NCBI RefSeq assembly: GCF_008281175.1
Contig: NZ_CP036524.1
Location: 496,001-560,000 of the forward strand
DNA from: [Clostridium] hylemonae DSM 15053
GTDB taxonomy: Bacteria; Bacillota; Clostridia; Lachnospirales; Lachnospiraceae
Direction of reading: 5' to 3'
DNA length: 64,000 nt
In this document: positions 60,682 through 64,000 of the stretch, piece after piece
Position numbering within the stretch: the stretch's first letter is position 1
Layout: each line of letters opens with the position of its first letter
The notes under the pieces: generated by a model
Seen by the model: the letters and a program-made list of their open reading frames with translations, nothing else
The model's database searches: none
Told to the model about the DNA's origin: nothing
Position numbers and translations under genes: made by a program

Positions 60682-61518
60682 ATGAATAAATCAGAGTTAA
60701 TGAAGACTGCCAACGAAATCCGCAAAGGCGTGGTAACGGCGACACACAGCGCCAAATCCGGACACCCGGGCGGTTCGTTGTCAGCAGCAGATATCTATAC
60801 ATACCTTTATTTTGAAGAGATGAACATAGATCCGAAAGACCCTAAGAAGGCGGACAGAGACCGTTTCGTACTTTCCAAGGGACACACAGCGCCGGGGTAC
60901 TATTCCACACTGGCACAGAGAGGATTTTTCCCGGTAGAAGACCTGAAGACACTGCGTAAAGTAGGTTCTTACCTTCAGGGACATCCGGATATGAAGCATA
61001 TCCCGGGCGTAGATATGTCATCAGGTTCCCTCGGACAGGGAATCTCAGCGGCAGTCGGAATGGCGCTGTCCGCAAAACTTTCCGGCGATGACTACAGAGT
61101 ATATACGCTGCTCGGAGACGGAGAGATCCAGGAAGGACAGGTCTGGGAGGCAGCCATGCTTGCGGCACACAGAAAACTGGACAATCTTGTGGTTATCGTT
61201 GACAATAATAACCTTCAGATCGACGGGGCGATTGATGAGGTAAATTCCCCATATCCGATCGATAAGAAGTTTGAAGCATTTAATTTCCACGTGATCAACA
61301 TCGATGGACATGACTTTGATGCGATCGACGCGGCATTCAAAGAGGCAAAGGCGGTAAAAGGACAGCCAACCGCCATCATCGCCAAGACAGTTAAAGGAAA
61401 AGGCGTATCCTTTATGGAGAACCAGGCGTCATGGCACGGGGCAGCTCCAAATGATGAGCAGTATGCAACAGCTATGGCAGATTTAGAGAAAGCAGGTGAA
61501 GCATTATGTCAGAAGTAA
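60682..61518 (+). CDS. Transketolase, N-terminal subunit
   Basis: 278 residues. Thiamine-diphosphate domain: THSAKSGHPGGSLSAADIYTYLYF, GSLGQGISAAVGMALSAKL and the metal-binding GDGEIQEGQVWEAAMLAAH ... DNNNLQIDG. One half of a split transketolase; overlaps the C-terminal subunit gene by 13 bases. Transfers two-carbon units in the pentose phosphate pathway. Confidence 0.95.
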   Translation: MNKSELMKTANEIRKGVVTATHSAKSGHPGGSLSAADIYTYLYFEEMNIDPKDPKKADRDRFVLSKGHTAPGYYSTLAQRGFFPVEDLKTLRKVGSYLQGHPDMKHIPGVDMSSGSLGQGISAAVGMALSAKLSGDDYRVYTLLGDGEIQEGQVWEAAMLAAHRKLDNLVVIVDNNNLQIDGAIDEVNSPYPIDKKFEAFNFHVINIDGHDFDAIDAAFKEAKAVKGQPTAIIAKTVKGKGVSFMENQASWHGAAPNDEQYATAMADLEKAGEALCQK

Positions 61519-62444
61519 AGAAGATCGCAACAAGAGAAAGCTACGGTAATGCTTTGGTTGAACTGGGAAATAAACATGAGGATGTAGTTGTGCTTGACGC
61601 CGACCTCGCTGCGGCTACCAAGACAGGTACATTTAAGAAGGCGTTCCCGGAGCGTCACATCGACTGCGGAATAGCAGAGTGCAACATGATCGGCGTGGCG
61701 GCAGGGATCGCAACGACAGGGAAAGTGCCTTTCGCAAGTTCCTTTGCCATGTTTGCGGCGGGACGCGCGTTCGAGCAGGTAAGAAATTCTGTAGGCTACC
61801 CGAAGTTAAATGTTAAGATCGGTGCGACTCACGCCGGTATCTCTGTCGGAGAAGACGGAGCGACCCACCAGTGTAATGAAGATATCGCGCTTATGAGAAC
61901 GATCCCGGGAATGGTAGTCATCAATCCATCCGACGATGTGGAGGCAAAAGCAGCGGTAGAGGCAGCTTATGAGCACGTAGGACCAGTGTACCTCAGATTC
62001 GGAAGGCTGGCAGTTCCGGTTATCAACGACAAGCCGGACTATAAATTTGAACTCGGCAAAGGCGTGGTACTCAGAGAAGGCAAGGATGTGACGATCGTTG
62101 CAACCGGCCTTCCGGTATCAAACTGTCTCGAGGCAGCTGAGAAGCTGGCGGCAGACGGAATCGACGCAAAGGTTATCAACATCCACACGATCAAGCCTCT
62201 TGATGAGGAACTGATCGCAGAGGCTGCAAAAGAGACAGGCAAGATCGTGACCGTAGAGGAGCATTCTGTTATCGGCGGTCTTGGAAGCGCAGTGTGCGAT
62301 GTAGTGGCAGAGAAGGCGCCCGCCAAGGTTTTGAAGATCGGTATCAATGATACATACGGCGAATCAGGCCCGGCAGTAGAGCTGGTGAAGAAATACGGCC
62401 TGGACGCTGACAGCATCTATGAGAAAGTAAAAGCATTCTGTTAA
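61506..62444 (+). CDS. Transketolase, C-terminal subunit
   Basis: 312 residues. Pyrimidine-binding domain (VVVLDADLAAATKTGTF, HIDCGIAECNMIGVAAGIATTGK with the activating Glu of IAECN, SVGEDGATHQCNEDIALMR) and a C-terminal regulatory domain (TVEEHSVIGGLGSAV). It completes the split enzyme with the upstream subunit. Ends with a hairpin terminator. Confidence 0.95.
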   Translation: MSEVKKIATRESYGNALVELGNKHEDVVVLDADLAAATKTGTFKKAFPERHIDCGIAECNMIGVAAGIATTGKVPFASSFAMFAAGRAFEQVRNSVGYPKLNVKIGATHAGISVGEDGATHQCNEDIALMRTIPGMVVINPSDDVEAKAAVEAAYEHVGPVYLRFGRLAVPVINDKPDYKFELGKGVVLREGKDVTIVATGLPVSNCLEAAEKLAADGIDAKVINIHTIKPLDEELIAEAAKETGKIVTVEEHSVIGGLGSAVCDVVAEKAPAKVLKIGINDTYGESGPAVELVKKYGLDADSIYEKVKAFC

Positions 62445-62467
62445 AATAAATATTTAAGCGGAAGAAT

Positions 62468-62510
62468 AAGGGACATGGCAGAGAGAATGATACTGCCATG
62501 TCCCTTTTAA
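62468..62510 (+). terminator. Hairpin J, probable terminator of the transketolase operon
   Basis: 14-bp perfect stem AAGGGACATGGCAG / CTGCCATGTCCCTT with an 11-base loop, followed by TTAA. It contains the GGGACATGG head motif of the palindromic family but not the GGGGACGG core. A further GGGGACATTTAAT lies at 62530-62542. Confidence 0.7.
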
Positions 62511-62591
62511 AACCTTGAGAAAATGTAAGGGGACATTTAATATGGTACTTATTCAATTCAGTACTGCGTTTGTACGATAGGAGGAAGGCGT

Positions 62592-63767
62592 ATGTATGTC
62601 TATGAGCAGAGGAAAAAGCAAAGTAAAAAAACAGGGCTGAAATTTACAGATCCCGTGATCCAGATGAACAGAGACCAGTTTAATGAGTGGTGCCGCATCA
62701 GGCAAGTTCCATATAACGATGAACGTACACCTGATGAAAATATATTAGATGCAATAAGGCGGTGCATGGTGAGGGACAGGCAGCTGAATACGATGGGACA
62801 TGATGTGAGCATAACTGTGGAGGCGCTGATGCAGCTGCTGGACGGCATGGAATATGGAAATGACGACGATGAGGGACTTGATTCTGTCCGCGGAGTTTAC
62901 AACCTCATGAAAAGCAGATACTCATTTGCTAGTGCCACATATGTTATTATAGCGGCCTCGAAGCTGGGGATATGGCCAAGTCCGTCTGCGGGAGAGGGAG
63001 AATCACGTCCCTTTGAAGACATGGCGGTAGAAGAAGAGGAATTTGCGGAAGACATAAGAATACCATCGATGGTACCGGCAGACGAGGAAGAAATGGAGGA
63101 AGAAGCGCTGGATACAGAGGATGAACTATCAGATTTTCATTCAGAATCTGACGATGATTTTGCAGATCATTATACGCAGTCCGCCTCCCTGGAAGAATCA
63201 CACACATCTAATGCGGTCACGTTTTACGATACCCCTCTTCCCGTAACAGAGCTGGAAGGAGATGCAGAAATAATCCATCGCGAGACTATGCGCAAAGCGG
63301 ATGATACGGCGGACAAGGTAATAACAAGAGGGCATTCGGCAAAGACGATCTGTTGTTCTCAGTTTCAGACAAAGAGAGGCTTTGTTAAGATCGTATTTGC
63401 CAACGCGCGCGCAGTACCGCGCTTCTGCCGGCAGAAAGCGCAGGAGATGGGATATCTTATCGGCCACGGGACAGTGGCGCATGCGGAATTGAATATGTCC
63501 TTTTACCGCGATAAACACAGAGGGCATCTCAAATACATATGCCATGCCTGTGATAAGGCCGCCTGCCCGCAGTGCAGGAAGGTTTTGATCAAACGGTTTG
63601 GAAGGACTGTGTCCTTTGGTACAAAAACGAGGCAGGCCGGAAAATACAGCAGGAAATATAAGGTGCTGCGCTATCCGCCTTCGGTGAGAGATATATATTA
63701 CAGCATGATCAGCAAACACTATAAAAGCACAGGTGATCTGCTCACTGATTCTGACAGCGAGGACTAA
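62592..63767 (+). CDS. Acidic protein of unknown function with a Cys/His-rich C-terminal segment
   Basis: 391 residues; I do not recognise a family. Residues 1-130: soluble, helical (QMNRDQFNEWCRIRQVPYNDERTPDENILDAIRRC). Residues about 135-225: strongly acidic and low-complexity (FEDMAVEEEEFAEDI, ADEEEMEEEALDTEDELSDF). Residues 240-391: basic and conserved-looking, with CHACDKAACPQCRK as a possible zinc site and a C-terminal DSDSED tail. Ribosome site AGGAGG. No membrane segment. Confidence 0.75.
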   Translation: MYVYEQRKKQSKKTGLKFTDPVIQMNRDQFNEWCRIRQVPYNDERTPDENILDAIRRCMVRDRQLNTMGHDVSITVEALMQLLDGMEYGNDDDEGLDSVRGVYNLMKSRYSFASATYVIIAASKLGIWPSPSAGEGESRPFEDMAVEEEEFAEDIRIPSMVPADEEEMEEEALDTEDELSDFHSESDDDFADHYTQSASLEESHTSNAVTFYDTPLPVTELEGDAEIIHRETMRKADDTADKVITRGHSAKTICCSQFQTKRGFVKIVFANARAVPRFCRQKAQEMGYLIGHGTVAHAELNMSFYRDKHRGHLKYICHACDKAACPQCRKVLIKRFGRTVSFGTKTRQAGKYSRKYKVLRYPPSVRDIYYSMISKHYKSTGDLLTDSDSED

Positions 63768-63866
63768 CTATTGCAAAGATAAGGCTAACAAGGTAGAATA
63801 TAGAATGTAAAAATTTAAACAGACGATTTGTTTTATTATCTATAAAGAATGACAGAAAGAGCTGAC

Positions 63867-64000
63867 ATGTTAAATATAAGAAGATCAATGATAAAAAAAC
63901 TGCACGGACTGCGCCGGAAATGGAAGGACGACTTTTACGACAGTATAAAAGATGTAGCCCGTCATCCGGTGGTACTTAGGATGAAGCTGTATCCTCACCA
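63867..64000 (+). CDS. Start of a probable HD-domain protein, cut by the window edge
   Basis: Open from ATG 63867 to the end (44 codons): MLNIRRSMIKKLHGLRRKWK, then DDFYDSIKDVARHPVVLRMK and LYPHH. The HPVVLRMKLYPHH pattern is like the beginning of HD-type phosphohydrolases of Lachnospiraceae, but the HD residues lie beyond the window. The ribosome site is weak (AAAGAG). Confidence 0.5.
   Translation, partial: MLNIRRSMIKKLHGLRRKWKDDFYDSIKDVARHPVVLRMKLYPH

Noticed and set aside
1-64000. tRNA or rRNA genes
   Set aside because: No cloverleaf with GGTTCRA-like T-arm or rRNA-like segment was seen; the only structured RNAs noticed are the preQ1-I and T-box leaders.

Overview
The window looks like a chromosomal segment of a spore-forming, low-to-moderate GC Clostridia, most probably a Lachnospiraceae-type gut anaerobe. 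The reasons are: sporulation genes (SpoVG, YabP, YabQ, SpoIIE, a CotS-like protein), the order HU / RqcP / YabP / YabQ / DivIC-like / SpoIIE / TilS / Hpt / FtsH, the short archaeal/eukaryal-type ProRS behind a T-box, glgC-glgD, split transketolase, strong AGGAGG ribosome sites, and the absence of outer-membrane genes. The species is not identified.

Layout. 1-12 kb: a truncated sensor kinase, a GSTCD-like methyltransferase, a large anchored protein of unknown role, queT under a preQ1-I riboswitch (minus strand), asnS, a VanR/VanS-like two-component pair, and a YhaO/YhaN-like nuclease-ATPase pair. 12-20 kb: a LacI regulator divergent from a carbohydrate operon (three TIM-barrel isomerase/epimerases, a Gfo/Idh/MocA dehydrogenase, a binding protein and two permeases, with no ATPase gene). 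20-25 kb, minus strand: prs, a DnaI/DnaC-like loader, a DnaD-like protein and murC. 25-30 kb: glgC-glgD-spoVG, an RluA-family pseudouridine synthase and a Ca/Na exchanger. 30-37 kb: T-box-proS, a REP-associated tyrosine transposase (RAYT), cca, a CotS-like protein and phosphoglucomutase. 37-46.5 kb: the HU-to-ftsH block and a GH13 enzyme. 46.6-53.1 kb: an apparent class II lanthipeptide locus. 53-64 kb: DUF3795 protein, map, phosphofructokinase, dnaX-ybaB-recR, a LacI regulator, transaldolase/transketolase, an acidic protein of unknown function and the start of a probable HD-domain protein.

Two systems stand out. (1) A family of nine related palindromic elements built on a GGGGACGG core, plus a tenth hairpin that shares only the head motif, is scattered through the window. 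The single RAYT gene is flanked on both sides by copies in opposite orientation. One copy is an in-frame insertion in the pseudouridine synthase and another supplies the final base of its stop codon. The long copies have arms that differ between copies but are perfectly complementary within a copy. (2) A compact lanthipeptide operon: an XRE regulator divergent from an unknown protein, an AgrA-like LytTR regulator, an AgrC-like kinase, a 49-residue precursor peptide (49772-49921) and a LanM synthetase. No transporter, leader peptidase or immunity gene is visible nearby.

Coordinates of starts were chosen from ribosome binding sites and family length. All functional names rest on reading motifs by eye, with no database search.
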